Positions 35,340-44,494 of a stretch of DNA of 64,000 nucleotides are shown here, piece by piece. The position numbers and the translations under genes are program-made. Origin of the DNA: Candidatus Tectimicrobiota bacterium (GTDB lineage: Bacteria; Tectomicrobia; Entotheonellia; Entotheonellales; Entotheonellaceae); contig BPKO01000014.1 of NCBI GenBank assembly GCA_026005175.1, forward strand, positions 1-64,000. Direction: 5' to 3'. A model generated the notes under the pieces. The model was not told where the DNA came from. It saw only the letters and a list, made by a program, of their open reading frames with translations, and ran no database searches. Numbering within the stretch: the first letter of the stretch is position 1; every line of letters starts with the position of its first letter.

Positions 35340-36584
35340 CTAGAAGACCACCACCAGGGTGGGGCCAGCACCGCCAAAAATGCGATCGTCGAGGTCGTAG
35401 CTGGGTTGCAGCTGCAAGTAGGCACGCGGTGAAAAGCGGTAAGCCAGGGCCAAGCTCACTTTGGCTTCCAGGCCAAAGCCCAGCGCGTCGGTGCGGCGGT
35501 CGACCGCCTCCACCGGGCCCAGGAAGACCCCGGGCACAAGCGTAAACCCCTTCCACACCGGCATCGCCAGCTGGCCAAAGCCGATGACTTCGGTGCGCCG
35601 GCGGGTGAGGGACTGCGCCGGGGCCTGCGGGAAGCGCGTCGGCTCGTAGAAGTAGTGGACAAAAAGGCCGGTGTCGAGCAGGGTGCCCCCTGGCCACGCC
35701 TGCGTATAGACCAGCGTCAGTCGCAGCGCCGTGCGCTCCAGGCGGGCGCTTTCGGCTGCCCGGCTGCCGCTGAACTGCCGCACTTTGACGGCGTCTTCGC
35801 CGTAGAGGGCCAGACGAAGGCTGCGGGTCGGGTGGAAGTGATAGGCGACGCTGGCCCCGTAGGCCAGGCGGCGAAACGAGAAAAGCAGGGCCTCGCGCGG
35901 CTTTTCCAGCTCCAGAGGAAAGGTGCGAAAAAGGCGCAGGGTGAGGTGCCAGCGCGGCGCCAGCGCCAGAGTGGCCACCCCGCCCAAGCCAAAGGCTTGT
36001 TTCTCAAAGCGCGCTTCGGTGCGCGACTTCAAGTTGAGAAAGGCTTGGGGAAAGACAAACCCCAGGTCGAGGTCGAGCGGTCCCGCCGTCACCCGCAGGC
36101 CGCCGCCGGCGTCGATGTCTTCTTTGAAGCCGTTGAGCCGTGTAAAGCCATAAGCGGTCAAGGCTTGCGTCGTGCGGTAAGAAAGGCCCACGGCGTGCCG
36201 CAAGTAACGGCTGTCGTAGTCTTCCGCCTGCACGAAGCGGTAGTGCAGCGCCAGGCCGGGCAGCAGCGCCACCTCGAAGCGCGCCTCTTGGTCGAGGAAG
36301 AATTCGTCGCTGGTGACGCTGCCCATGGCCAGCCGGTAGCCCCGCGCCGCCGCCCCCCACAGCGCGTCCGAGGACGTCAGGTGGCGGGTCGAGAAGACGT
36401 TGAGGAAGTAGTCGTCGCGGTACCTGAAGTCTCGGTCTTCCACCTCGTCGCCGCGGAACGCCTCGCGCAGAAAGAAGTCAAGCGGGCCTGGCGTGCCGCT
36501 CAGGCCCAGGTAGCCCTCGGCGCTCCGGGCGAAAAGCAGCAGGATGACTGCCACGGCACGGCGGATGCAGCACCGCACTGGCAA
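35340..36584 (-). CDS. Outer-membrane beta-barrel protein
   Basis: A 414-residue protein with an N-terminal signal peptide (basic MPVRCCIRR, then AVAVILLLFARSAEG). The mature sequence is a run of alternating amphipathic strands with many aromatic ends (YFLNVFSTRHL, LALHYRFVQAEDYD, VAYHFHPTRSLRLALYG), separated by short turns and longer loops. It ends in TLVVVF, with a C-terminal Phe, the BAM recognition signature. It resembles DUF3570-type outer-membrane proteins, but that is uncertain. A role as channel or receptor cannot be assigned. Confidence 0.75.
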   Translation of the reverse strand: MPVRCCIRRAVAVILLLFARSAEGYLGLSGTPGPLDFFLREAFRGDEVEDRDFRYRDDYFLNVFSTRHLTSSDALWGAAARGYRLAMGSVTSDEFFLDQEARFEVALLPGLALHYRFVQAEDYDSRYLRHAVGLSYRTTQALTAYGFTRLNGFKEDIDAGGGLRVTAGPLDLDLGFVFPQAFLNLKSRTEARFEKQAFGLGGVATLALAPRWHLTLRLFRTFPLELEKPREALLFSFRRLAYGASVAYHFHPTRSLRLALYGEDAVKVRQFSGSRAAESARLERTALRLTLVYTQAWPGGTLLDTGLFVHYFYEPTRFPQAPAQSLTRRRTEVIGFGQLAMPVWKGFTLVPGVFLGPVEAVDRRTDALGFGLEAKVSLALAYRFSPRAYLQLQPSYDLDDRIFGGAGPTLVVVF

Positions 36585-36645
36585 CTTCCTCTACAGTGGC
36601 TGCGGCCTGGCAGGATAGGGCTCCGGTGATTCCCCGCCGTGCGGC

Positions 36646-36969
36646 TCACCGCTTGCCGGCCAGCCACTCGCCGTCGGCCGGAAAGATCGTGGTGCAGTAC
36701 TGGCGCACCGGCTCGGCGGCAAACCAGTCTTTTACCGTCTCCCGCCAGGTGAGGTAGTGCGGTGCCTGGCGGTGCGCCGCCAGGGCTGCTTCGTCGCGGT
36801 AGACCTCGTAGAGGTAAACGCGGTTGGGATCGCTCTGGTCTTGCAGGACGTCAAACCGCAGGCAGCCGGGTTCGTGGCTCACCGAGCCGCGCGCATCTTC
36901 GAGCAGGGCCTGAAGAAACGCCTCGCGAAACTCGGGCTTGATCTGGATGGTGACCAGCAGCGCCAGCAT
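36646..36969 (-). CDS. Antibiotic-biosynthesis-monooxygenase (ABM) domain protein
   Basis: A 107-residue dimeric alpha-beta-barrel protein. Typical parts are LLVTIQIKPEFREAFLQALLEDARGSVSHEPGCLRFDVLQD and VYLYEVYRDEAALAAHRQAPHYLTW. Members include cofactorless monooxygenases and quinol-type enzymes such as YgiN. AAGGAGGAG precedes the ATG. It is last in an SDR, enolase-superfamily, ABM gene series on the minus strand, 25 bases after the previous stop. Confidence 0.87.
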   Translation of the reverse strand: MLALLVTIQIKPEFREAFLQALLEDARGSVSHEPGCLRFDVLQDQSDPNRVYLYEVYRDEAALAAHRQAPHYLTWRETVKDWFAAEPVRQYCTTIFPADGEWLAGKR

Positions 36970-36994
36970 GAACTCCTCCTTGTGATCGGGGCCC

Positions 36995-38431
36995 TCAGGC
37001 CGAGGCCAGGGGAGAAAACCCCGTGACGTCAAGGTCAAAGCCGTACCCAAAGGGGGCAGCGTTCACCGAAGACACCGCAAGCCTTCCCGCCTCAAGGCGC
37101 AGCGTCGGCCAGCCCTGGGCGCTGCGCTGGTAGAGGTCAGGATGCGCAGCCAGCACCTGCGCCTGTACCGGCGGCGGCATCATCGACAGCCCGGCAAAGT
37201 AGTGGTGGCCGTTGCGCTCTACGCTGGCAATGCCCAGCAGAGCGCAGACCGCCAGGTCTTGAAGCAAGGACACCGGACCGATGGTGGTGAGATCCTCGCC
37301 GCTTAGAAGAAGCGGCGGTGCGGGCTGGCGGCGGCGCCGCCACGCCAGCAAGCAGGCATTGGCAATGCTCTTGCACACCCCTTTGCAGTTTTTGTGGCTG
37401 GTGCCGGCATAGCCCAGGCGCAGGGCGGTAGGCAGGCTGTCACAGGTGGCATCCGACTCGTCGATGATCACCGGCGGCCGTTGCGGCCAGGCGCGAAACG
37501 CCTCGGCCACCGCCGGCGCCAGGGCGACGTCGCGATGCAGGGGCTGCTCTACAAAGAGCAGGCGCGACAGCCAGGGGCGCAGGCGCGGCCGCGCTTGCAG
37601 CCGTTCCCAGAAAGCACGAAAGGCTTCTACCGAGGCAAACTGCTCGTTGCCGTCGAGGCTAAAGGCATAGTCAGGTGGGGCATGGGCCTCTAGCAGCGCC
37701 GCCAGGCGCTCCAGGCGCTCCAGGTCGGCGTCGGGGTCGCCGCTGACTTTGATTTTGAAGTGGCGCAGGCCGTACCGGGCAATACAGGCCAAGAGGCTCT
37801 GCGGCAGGCCGTCCTGGCAGCGCGCTGTCGGGGCGATCTCCGCGTCGGCAAGCGGGTCGGCCAGGCCCACCGTGTGGCGCAGCGTCAGCTGCGCCAGCGG
37901 GCGCGCCGGCAGCAGCTCGGCAGGGGAAAGCCCGGCCAGCTCGGGATGCACAGCCCCCAGGTCGAGGCCCAGGGCCCCCAGGCGCAGCAACGCCCACAGG
38001 GGCTGCTTGCGGGCGCGGCATACGGCGTCGAGCAGCGCGCGCTCCACCATGGAAACGCCAAACTGCACCAGCAGCGGCGGCAGTCCCTGCGCCGCGCCCC
38101 AGGCGCGCTGCGCCGCATCGAGCTGCTGCCAGAGGGCAAAGGCGCTCGGGCCACTTAGGCCCACGGCCGTGCGCAGCGCCTGGAAGAGCACCTGCTGCAT
38201 CTGCGCCACTTCCGCCGCAAAGGGCTGGGCCGGGTCTTTGGTGAACCATTTTGGCGGCAGGTGATCGGCGGCCAGTCCAGTGCAGACCTGACCGTCCACT
38301 TCGGCCTCGAGGCGGAGAAAGACGTGGGGCAGGCAGGTCATGGTGGCAATGCCGTACCTAAAGGGCATGCGGGTGTGCACCTCGAGCCCGTAGAAGGCAC
38401 CGCTGAGAATTCGCAGGCCCACCGCCCTCAT
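36995..38431 (-). CDS. Enolase-superfamily protein (muconate-lactonizing-enzyme-like)
   Basis: A 478-residue protein with the enolase-superfamily barrel: KxK in LRHFKIKVSGDPD, a metal ligand in FSLDGNEQF, Glu in LLFVEQPLHRD, Asp in VIIDESD, and a Lys in GTSHKNCKG opposite. The N-terminal capping domain has VHTRMPFRYGIATMT. It is longer than usual muconate cycloisomerases. The start at 38431 overlaps the SDR stop by ATGA, which fixes it. An open frame continues upstream antisense-free into the SDR because the SDR carries a frameshift; the fused reading is not real. The substrate is unknown. Confidence 0.82.
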   Translation of the reverse strand: MRAVGLRILSGAFYGLEVHTRMPFRYGIATMTCLPHVFLRLEAEVDGQVCTGLAADHLPPKWFTKDPAQPFAAEVAQMQQVLFQALRTAVGLSGPSAFALWQQLDAAQRAWGAAQGLPPLLVQFGVSMVERALLDAVCRARKQPLWALLRLGALGLDLGAVHPELAGLSPAELLPARPLAQLTLRHTVGLADPLADAEIAPTARCQDGLPQSLLACIARYGLRHFKIKVSGDPDADLERLERLAALLEAHAPPDYAFSLDGNEQFASVEAFRAFWERLQARPRLRPWLSRLLFVEQPLHRDVALAPAVAEAFRAWPQRPPVIIDESDATCDSLPTALRLGYAGTSHKNCKGVCKSIANACLLAWRRRRQPAPPLLLSGEDLTTIGPVSLLQDLAVCALLGIASVERNGHHYFAGLSMMPPPVQAQVLAAHPDLYQRSAQGWPTLRLEAGRLAVSSVNAAPFGYGFDLDVTGFSPLASA

Positions 38432-39235
38432 TCCTGCTCCAGAAAAGCGCGCTCCAGGCGCTGGAAGCGCCGCCGCAGCGGCTCCAGCCCCTCGGGATGG
38501 GTAAGGACGTACAGCCGGTTGCGGCGGACGGCCTGCAGCACCCGCTCGGCGACTTCCTCCGGGGTGAGGGTGCGGCCGATGAGCGCCACCGGCTCGCCGC
38601 GCGGATGGCCCTCGGGGTTGCGCAGCGCCGCCGGCCGGTGGCGCTCGCTGTCGCGGATGCGCGTGGCCACCCCCATGGGGCAGAGCACCGTCACGCCAAT
38701 GCCGTAAGGTTGCAGATCTTTGGCCAGGGTCTCCGAGAGGCCCACCACGGCGTACTTGGACGTGTTGTAGACGCCCAGCCCCTTGGAGGCAATCAGCCCG
38801 GCCATCGAGGCGGTGTTGACGATGTGGCCGCCTTGCCCGTGGGCGATCATGCCGGGCACAAAGGCGAGCAGGGCCGTGGATCACCCCCCACAGGTTGACG
38901 CCCAGCACCCACTGCCAGTCCTGGTAGGTGGCGGTCTCCAGCCCGCCCCACACCGACACCCCGGCGTTGTTGCACAGCAAGTGCACCGGGCCGTAGGCTT
39001 CCTGCACCCGCGCCGCCAGCGCCTGCACTTGCTCGAAAACCGCCACGTCGGTGCGCACCGCCAGTGCCTCGCCACCCTGCGTGGCAATGGCCTGCACCGT
39101 CTCCGCCATGCCCGCTTCGTCCACGTCGGCCACCACCACGCGGGCACCCTCGCGGGCAAAGACCAGGGCCATGGCGCGGCCAATGCCGCTGCCGCCCCCG
39201 GTGACCACCGCCACTCGCCCCTGCAAATGCTCCAT
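38428..39235 (-). CDS. SDR-family oxidoreductase, split by a frameshift
   Basis: The N-terminal part from 39235 has VAVVTGGGSGIGRAMALVFAREGARVVVADVD (NAD-binding) and LLCNNAGVSVWGG. It loses frame near 38871-38876; one surplus base in a GGG/CC stretch restores VIHGLLAFVPGMIAHGQGG. The rest has NTASMAGLIAS and the catalytic Tyr-x3-Lys in YNTSKYAVVGLSETLA. The joined protein has about 268 residues. It resembles the SDR group with C-terminal TPEEVAERVLQAVRRNRLYVLTHPE. The stop overlaps the enolase-superfamily gene (ATGA), so the two are coupled. Confidence 0.87.
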
Positions 39236-39265
39236 CGCTTTCCTCCCGTGCCGTGTGTGCGGGCC

Positions 39266-39294
39266 ATTGTAGCGCCAGCGGGCCAAAGGCACAA
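39266..39294 (-). promoter_or_regulatory. Putative promoter of the SDR-enolase-ABM operon
   Basis: On the minus strand TTGTGC (39294-39289) and TACAAT (39271-39266), 17 bases apart, lie 31 bases before the SDR start. Confidence 0.5.
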
Positions 39295-39369
39295 GTCTTG
39301 TCGCTTGATCTTTCCAGCCTCCTGGGCTATGAAGGGGAACCCACGGGGTGTCGCAGGGGAGGGAAGGCT

Positions 39370-41029
39370 ATGGCCAATATGACCGACTACGAGCGCGAGC
39401 GGGCCACGTTCCGGCTCGAGGTTCCAGACACGTTTAATTTCGGCTACGACGTCGTCGACCGCTGGGCTGAAGACCCAGACAAGCTCGCCTTGCTGTGGGT
39501 CGACGCCCAAGGCCGCAGCGAGCGCTACACCTTTGCCGAGGTGCGGCGCGCTTCCGACCGCTTTGCCAGCGTCCTGGAAGGGCTGGGCATTGGCAAAGGC
39601 GACGGCGTGCTCGTCATCTTGCCGCGGCTGCCGCAGTGGTACGTGGTGCTGGTGGGGCTGATGAAGCGCGGCGCCATCCCGATGCCGGGTACGGTGCTGC
39701 TTACCCCCAAGGACATCGAGTACCGCCTCAACCTGGCCGCCGCCAAAGCGGTGGTGGTGGATGCCGCCACCGCCCCCAAAGTCGACGCCGTGCGTGACCG
39801 CTGCCCCACCTTGGCCCACGCCATTGTGGTGGGCGGGGCCGCGCCCGGGCTGGCTTGACTACGACACCGCCATGGCCAGCGCCAGCGAGACCTTTACTCC
39901 CGTGGTGACACGCAGCGACGACCCGGCCCTGGTGTATTTCACGTCCGGCACCACCGGGGGCCCCAAAATGGTGCTGCACACCCAGGCCTCGTACCCTTTT
40001 GCCCACTTCATCACCGGCAAGTACTGGCTGGACCTTGGTCCCGCTGACCTCATGTGGAACCTCTCCGACACCGGCTGGGCCAAAGCCGCCTACAGCAGTC
40101 TGTTTGGCCCCTGGCGCCTGGGGGCGGCGGTGTTCGTCCAGCAGGGAAGCGGCCGCTTCGACGCCCAGGAGACGCTGCGCCTGCTCGAGCAGTACCCGAT
40201 CACCGTCTTCTGTGCGCCCCCCACCGCCTACCGCATGCTGGTTCTGGAAGACCTGCGGCGCTATCGCTTTGCCGCCTTGCGCCACTGCGTGGGGGCCGGC
40301 GAGCCTCTCAACCCGGAAGTGATCGAGGCCTGGAAAGCGGGCACCGGGCTGACCATTTACGACGGCTACGGGCAGACGGAGACGGTGATCCTGGTGGCCA
40401 ATTATCCCTGCGTGCCGGTAAAGCCGGGGTCGATGGGCAAGCCGCTGCCTGGCTTTGAAGTGGCCGTGATCGACGCCGAGCGCGGCGTCGAGCTGCCCCC
40501 TGGCCAGGAAGGCGAGATCGCGGTGCGCGTCAAGCCGCAGCGCCCCGTGGGGCTGTTTCGCGAGTACTGGAAGAACCCCGAAGCTACCGCCAAGGCCTTC
40601 CGCGGCGACTGGTATCTTACCGGCGACCGCGGCGTGCGCGATGCCGAAGGCTACTTCTGGTTCGTCGGCCGCGCCGACGACGTGATCATCAGCGCCGGCT
40701 ACCGCATCGGCCCCTTTGAGGTGGAAAGCGCCCTGCTTGAGCACGAGGCGGTGGCCGAGTCGGCGGTGGTGGCCAGCCCCGACGAGATGCGCGGCGCCAT
40801 TGTCAAGGCGTTCGTGGTGCTGGCCCCGGGCTACCGCCCCTCGGAGGCCCTGGTGACAGCGCTGCAGGAGCACGTCAAGCGCCTCACCGCCCCTTACAAG
40901 TATCCGCGCGAAATCGAGTTCGTCGACGAGCTGCCCAAGACCATCAGCGGCAAGATCCGCCGCGTCGAGCTGCGCCAGCGCGAAATCGCCCGCAAGCAGC
41001 ACGGCGGGCGCCAGGTGCGCGAGCTGTAA
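39370..41029 (+). CDS. AMP-forming acyl-CoA ligase (medium-chain/acetyl-CoA synthetase-like), split by a frameshift
   Basis: The adenylating enzyme activates a carboxylic acid to its acyl-CoA. The N-terminal half has FNFGYDVVDRWAEDPDKLAL, which is typical of medium-chain acyl-CoA ligases. The frame breaks at GGG 39847-39849; one surplus G there restores APGWLDYDTAM. After it come the P-loop YFTSGTTGGPKMV, the A5 motif DGYGQTE, the hinge YLTGDRGVRDAEGYFWFVGRADDVIISAGYRIGP, and the catalytic Lys in PKTISGKIRRVELR. The joined length is about 552 residues. AGGGGAGGGAAGG precedes ATG. Confidence 0.9.
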
Positions 41030-41040
41030 GCGCCGCTGCG

Positions 41041-41069
41041 TTGACGGCGGCAAGGCGCTGTGGCATCAT
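41041..41069 (+). promoter_or_regulatory. Candidate promoter before the enol-lactonase-like gene
   Basis: TTGACG at 41041-41046 and CATCAT at 41064-41069, 17 bases apart, lie 39 bases before the chosen ATG at 41108. Confidence 0.4.
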
Positions 41070-41107
41070 GCCCGCGCGACGGATCCGCAAACACGGAGGA
41101 GATGGAA

Positions 41108-41902
41108 ATGCAAATTACCGTCAACGGCATTCGTATGAACTACACCCTCGAAGGCCCGGAAACCGCCCCGGTGGTGACGCTGAGCCACTCCCTGGCCGCC
41201 AACCTCACCATGTGGGACCCGCAAGTGCCGGCCCTCACCTCGCGCTACCGCGTGCTGCGCTACGACACCCGCGGCCACGGCGGCACCGAGGCGCCTCCCG
41301 GGCCGTACACGCTCGAGCTGCTCGTCGAGGACGTGCGCGCCCTCTTGCAAGCGCTGGGGATTACCCGCACCCACTTCGTGGGCCTTTCCATGGGCGGCAT
41401 GATCGGCCAGCTGCTGGCGCTGCAAAGCCCGCAGCTGCTGCAGAGCCTGGTGCTATGCGACACCACCAGCCGCGTGCCGCCCGAGGCCAAACCCACCTGG
41501 GAGGAGCGCATCCGCACTGCCCAGACGCAAGGCCTGGCACCGCTGGTGGAGCCCACCCTGGAGCGCTGGTTCACCGCCCCCTTCCGCCAGCAGCACCCGG
41601 AGGTGGTGGACAAGGTGCGGGCGATGATCCGCGCCACGCCGCCTGCCGGCTACATCGGCTGCTGCCACGCCATTGCCGCCCTCGACTTGACCGACCGCCT
41701 GCCTGCCATCACCGTGCCCACCCTGGTGATCGTGGGCGAAGAGGACCCAGGGACGCCGGTGGCGGCGTCGCAGGTTATTCACCAGCAGATCAAGGGCTCT
41801 GAGCTGGTGGTCCTCAAAGGGGCGGCCCACCTCTCCAACATGGAGCAGCCGCAGGCGTTTAACGAGGCGCTGCTGGCCTTTCTCGACCGGCACCGGCAGT
41901 AG
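41108..41902 (+). CDS. Alpha/beta hydrolase, 3-oxoadipate enol-lactonase-like
   Basis: A 264-residue alpha/beta-hydrolase. The oxyanion and nucleophile regions are visible: SHSLAANLTMWDPQV, YDTRGHGGTEAPPGPYTLELLVEDVRALL and FVGLSMGGMIGQLLAL (nucleophile Ser). The acid is in VGEEDPGTP and the base in GAAHLSNMEQPQAFN. This order and spacing match PcaD, which opens 3-oxoadipate enol-lactone in the beta-ketoadipate pathway; other pathway genes are not next to it, so the substrate is uncertain. GGAGGA lies seven bases before the ATG at 41108. Confidence 0.85.
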   Translation: MQITVNGIRMNYTLEGPETAPVVTLSHSLAANLTMWDPQVPALTSRYRVLRYDTRGHGGTEAPPGPYTLELLVEDVRALLQALGITRTHFVGLSMGGMIGQLLALQSPQLLQSLVLCDTTSRVPPEAKPTWEERIRTAQTQGLAPLVEPTLERWFTAPFRQQHPEVVDKVRAMIRATPPAGYIGCCHAIAALDLTDRLPAITVPTLVIVGEEDPGTPVAASQVIHQQIKGSELVVLKGAAHLSNMEQPQAFNEALLAFLDRHRQ

Positions 41903-41911
41903 GAGGAGGCG

Positions 41912-43102
41912 ATGGAGGCTGACGAGCTGCACCAGCAGGTGGCGGAGCTGCGCGAGGCAGTGGTGGCGCTGCGGCGCGAGCTGCACCGCTGGCCCGAGCT
42001 CGGGTTTCAGGAAGAGAAAACGGCGGCGCGGGTGGCTGCCGAGCTGCGCCACCTCGGGCTGGACGTGCGCACCGGGGTGGGCAAGACAGGGGTGGTGGGC
42101 GTGCTGCGCGGCGCGCGGCCGGGAAAAACGGTGCTGCTGCGCGCCGACATGGACGCCCTGCCGCTGCAGGAGGCCACCGGCGCCCCGTATGCCTCGGAAA
42201 ACCCTGGCGTCATGCACGCCTGCGGCCACGATGGCCACACCGCCATCTTGCTCACCGTGGCCCGGCTGCTGGCCGCGCGGCGCGAAGCCCTGCCGGGCAC
42301 GGTGAAGTTCGTCTTCCAGCCCGCCGAGGAGCTGCCGCCAGGGGGCGCACAGGCGATGATCGCCGAGGGCGTCCTGGAAGACCCGCCTGTAGACGCCGCG
42401 TTTGCCCTGCACCTGTGGAACAGCCTGCCGGTGGGGCAAATCGGCGTCAGTGCCGGGCCGATCATGGCCAGCGCCGACCGCTTCCAGATCCGCATCAAAG
42501 GGGTGGGCAGCCACGGCGCTTACCCCCACTTGGGGGTGGATCCCATCGTGGTGGGCAGCCACCTGGTGAGCGCTTTGCAGACGCTGGTGAGCCGCGAGCT
42601 GCCGCCGCTCACCCCGGCGGTGGTGACGGTGGGCAAGTTCCATGCCGGCACCGCCTTTAACGTCATTCCCAGCGAGGCCGAGCTGGCAGGCACGGTGCGC
42701 ACCGTGGACGCCGCCGTGCGCCAGGAGATGCCGGCGCGGCTCGAGCGGCTGGTGCGCGGCCTGGCCGCCGCCATGCGCGCCGAAAGCGAGGTGACTTACA
42801 CGTTTGGCTACCCGGTGACGGTGAACGACGCCAAGATGGCCGCCCTGGCGGCGCAGGTGGCACGGCAGGTGGTGGGGGAGGCCAACGTGGTGGCGCCGCA
42901 GATGAGCATGGGCGCCGAAGACTTTGCGTACTTTCTTGAGGCGGTGCCGGGCTGCTACTTGCGGCTGGGCTCGGGCAACGCTGCCCGCGGCCTGGTGCAG
43001 CCCCACCACAGCGCCCTTTTTGACTTTGACGAAGCCGCCTTGCCCATCGGCGTGGAGGTGCTGGCGCGCCTGGCGCTGGCCTTCCTGCATCAGGAGACTT
43101 AG
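41912..43102 (+). CDS. M20-family amidohydrolase
   Basis: A 396-residue metallopeptidase-fold enzyme of the IAA-amino acid/hippurate hydrolase group. Metal residues are in LRADMDALPLQE, HACGHDGHTAILL, VFQPAEELPPGGAQAM, and ALHLWNSLPVGQIG; the dimerisation insert has GVGSHGAYPHLGVDPIVVGSHLV; the final His is in VQPHHSALFDFDE. It would hydrolyse N-acyl amino acids. It begins nine bases after the enol-lactonase-like gene and is followed five bases later by a CoA-transferase, so the three form an operon. Confidence 0.92.
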   Translation: MEADELHQQVAELREAVVALRRELHRWPELGFQEEKTAARVAAELRHLGLDVRTGVGKTGVVGVLRGARPGKTVLLRADMDALPLQEATGAPYASENPGVMHACGHDGHTAILLTVARLLAARREALPGTVKFVFQPAEELPPGGAQAMIAEGVLEDPPVDAAFALHLWNSLPVGQIGVSAGPIMASADRFQIRIKGVGSHGAYPHLGVDPIVVGSHLVSALQTLVSRELPPLTPAVVTVGKFHAGTAFNVIPSEAELAGTVRTVDAAVRQEMPARLERLVRGLAAAMRAESEVTYTFGYPVTVNDAKMAALAAQVARQVVGEANVVAPQMSMGAEDFAYFLEAVPGCYLRLGSGNAARGLVQPHHSALFDFDEAALPIGVEVLARLALAFLHQET

Positions 43103-43107
43103 GGAGC

Positions 43108-44418
43108 ATGACCCCTCCAGAGGAGCGTGAAGACGAAGCGGCCCTGGAAGCGCGCATCGCGGCGCTGGAAGCGGAGCTGCAGCGGCTCAAGGCACGGCGC
43201 CGGCGGCAGCAGCCGCTTGCCGGCATCCGCGTGCTTGACTTGTCGCGGTTTATTTTTGGCCCGTTCTGTACCCAGATGCTGGCCGACATGGGGGCCGAGG
43301 TGATCAAAGTGGAGCCCCTGAGTGGCGACCCGGCTCGCCGCGCCGGCTGGGTGGCGGTACACGGGGAAAGCGCCTCGTTTCTGGCGCGCAACCGCGGCAA
43401 GCGCAGCCTTGCCCTGGACTTGCGCCAGCCGGCCGCGCAGGAAATCGTGCGGCGGCTGGCGATGCGCAGCGACGTGCTGGTGCACAACTTCCGCCCCGGC
43501 GTCATGGAGCGCCTGGGGCTGGGCGCGGCACAGCTGCGCGCCGCTTGCCCGCAGCTCATTTACTGCGCCCTCAGCGGCTACGGGGCAAGCGGGCCGCGGG
43601 CCGACTGGCCGGGCCAGGACTTGCTGCTGCAGGCGCTGTCGGGCCTGGTGAGCCTTACCGGCTGGGAAGGCGGGCCGCCGGTGGCGGTAGGGACGTACGT
43701 GGTGGACGTCACGGGGGCGTTTGTGGCCGCCTACGGCATCCTCGCTGCCCTCTACGCGCGTGCCCAGTACGGCGTGGGGCAGGAGGTAGAGGTGTCGCTG
43801 CTCGACGCCGCCCTGGCGCTGCAGGCCATGGAGGCGGCAGTGTACTTAAACGGCGGCGTGGTGCCCGGCAAGAGCGGCAGCGGCCACTGGATGATGCCGC
43901 CGCCCTACGGTATTTTCCAGACCCGCGACGGGCAGCTGGCCCTCAACGCCCACTCGGACGACTGGTGGGCGCGCCTGTGCCGGGTGCCGGCCTTTGCCCA
44001 CTTGGGACAGGACGCGCGCTTTGCCACGCGTCAGGCACGTGCTGCCCACCGCGAAGCCCTCAATGCCGAGGTGCAGCGCATCCTGGCCACCCGCTGCCGG
44101 GACGAATGGCTCGAAGAGCTGCGGCGCTACGACGTGCTGTGTGCCCCGGTGCTCAATTACGCCGAGGTCTTTGCTGACCCGCAGGTGCAGCACAACGGCA
44201 TCGTTGTCGCCCAGCCCCATCCTGCCGGGGGCACGGTGCGGGTCATCGGCATCCCGGTCAAGCTGTCGCACACCCCGGGCGAGCCCGGTCCGGTGGCGCC
44301 GCCGCTTGGCGCCCATACGCGGCCGATTCTAAAGGAGCTGGGCTACGACGAGGCGCACATTGCTCGGCTGGCCCAGCAAGGCGTCATCGGCTTGCCCCCC
44401 GAGGACGGCGCCTCATGA
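43108..44418 (+). CDS. CoA-transferase family III (CaiB/BaiF)
   Basis: A 436-residue protein with an N-terminal helical, probably coiled-coil, extension of about 40 residues ([24 protein letters not shown]) absent from typical members. The family core follows: [61 protein letters not shown] and [20 protein letters not shown]. It transfers CoA between acids. It starts five bases after the M20 amidohydrolase stop. The substrate is unknown. It is distinct from the homologue at 19053-20267. Confidence 0.9.
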   Translation: MTPPEEREDEAALEARIAALEAELQRLKARRRRQQPLAGIRVLDLSRFIFGPFCTQMLADMGAEVIKVEPLSGDPARRAGWVAVHGESASFLARNRGKRSLALDLRQPAAQEIVRRLAMRSDVLVHNFRPGVMERLGLGAAQLRAACPQLIYCALSGYGASGPRADWPGQDLLLQALSGLVSLTGWEGGPPVAVGTYVVDVTGAFVAAYGILAALYARAQYGVGQEVEVSLLDAALALQAMEAAVYLNGGVVPGKSGSGHWMMPPPYGIFQTRDGQLALNAHSDDWWARLCRVPAFAHLGQDARFATRQARAAHREALNAEVQRILATRCRDEWLEELRRYDVLCAPVLNYAEVFADPQVQHNGIVVAQPHPAGGTVRVIGIPVKLSHTPGEPGPVAPPLGAHTRPILKELGYDEAHIARLAQQGVIGLPPEDGAS

Positions 44419-44494
44419 GGCCTCGTGCCGCAGCCGGCAGCGTGCGCTACGATTAAAACAGTACCCCTCTTGGCACGGTCATAAGGAGACCGCC

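Noticed and set aside
36995-39292. A single 765-codon open frame that appears to fuse an SDR and an enolase-family enzyme
   Set aside because: The SDR half loses its own frame near 38873 and only by chance enters the enolase-family frame upstream of its start; the ATGA overlap and conserved domain ends show two genes.
39847-39858. TGA in the acyl-CoA ligase as another selenocysteine candidate
   Set aside because: The conserved sequence continues in a different frame, so it is a frameshift and not a recoded stop; no Cys is expected there.
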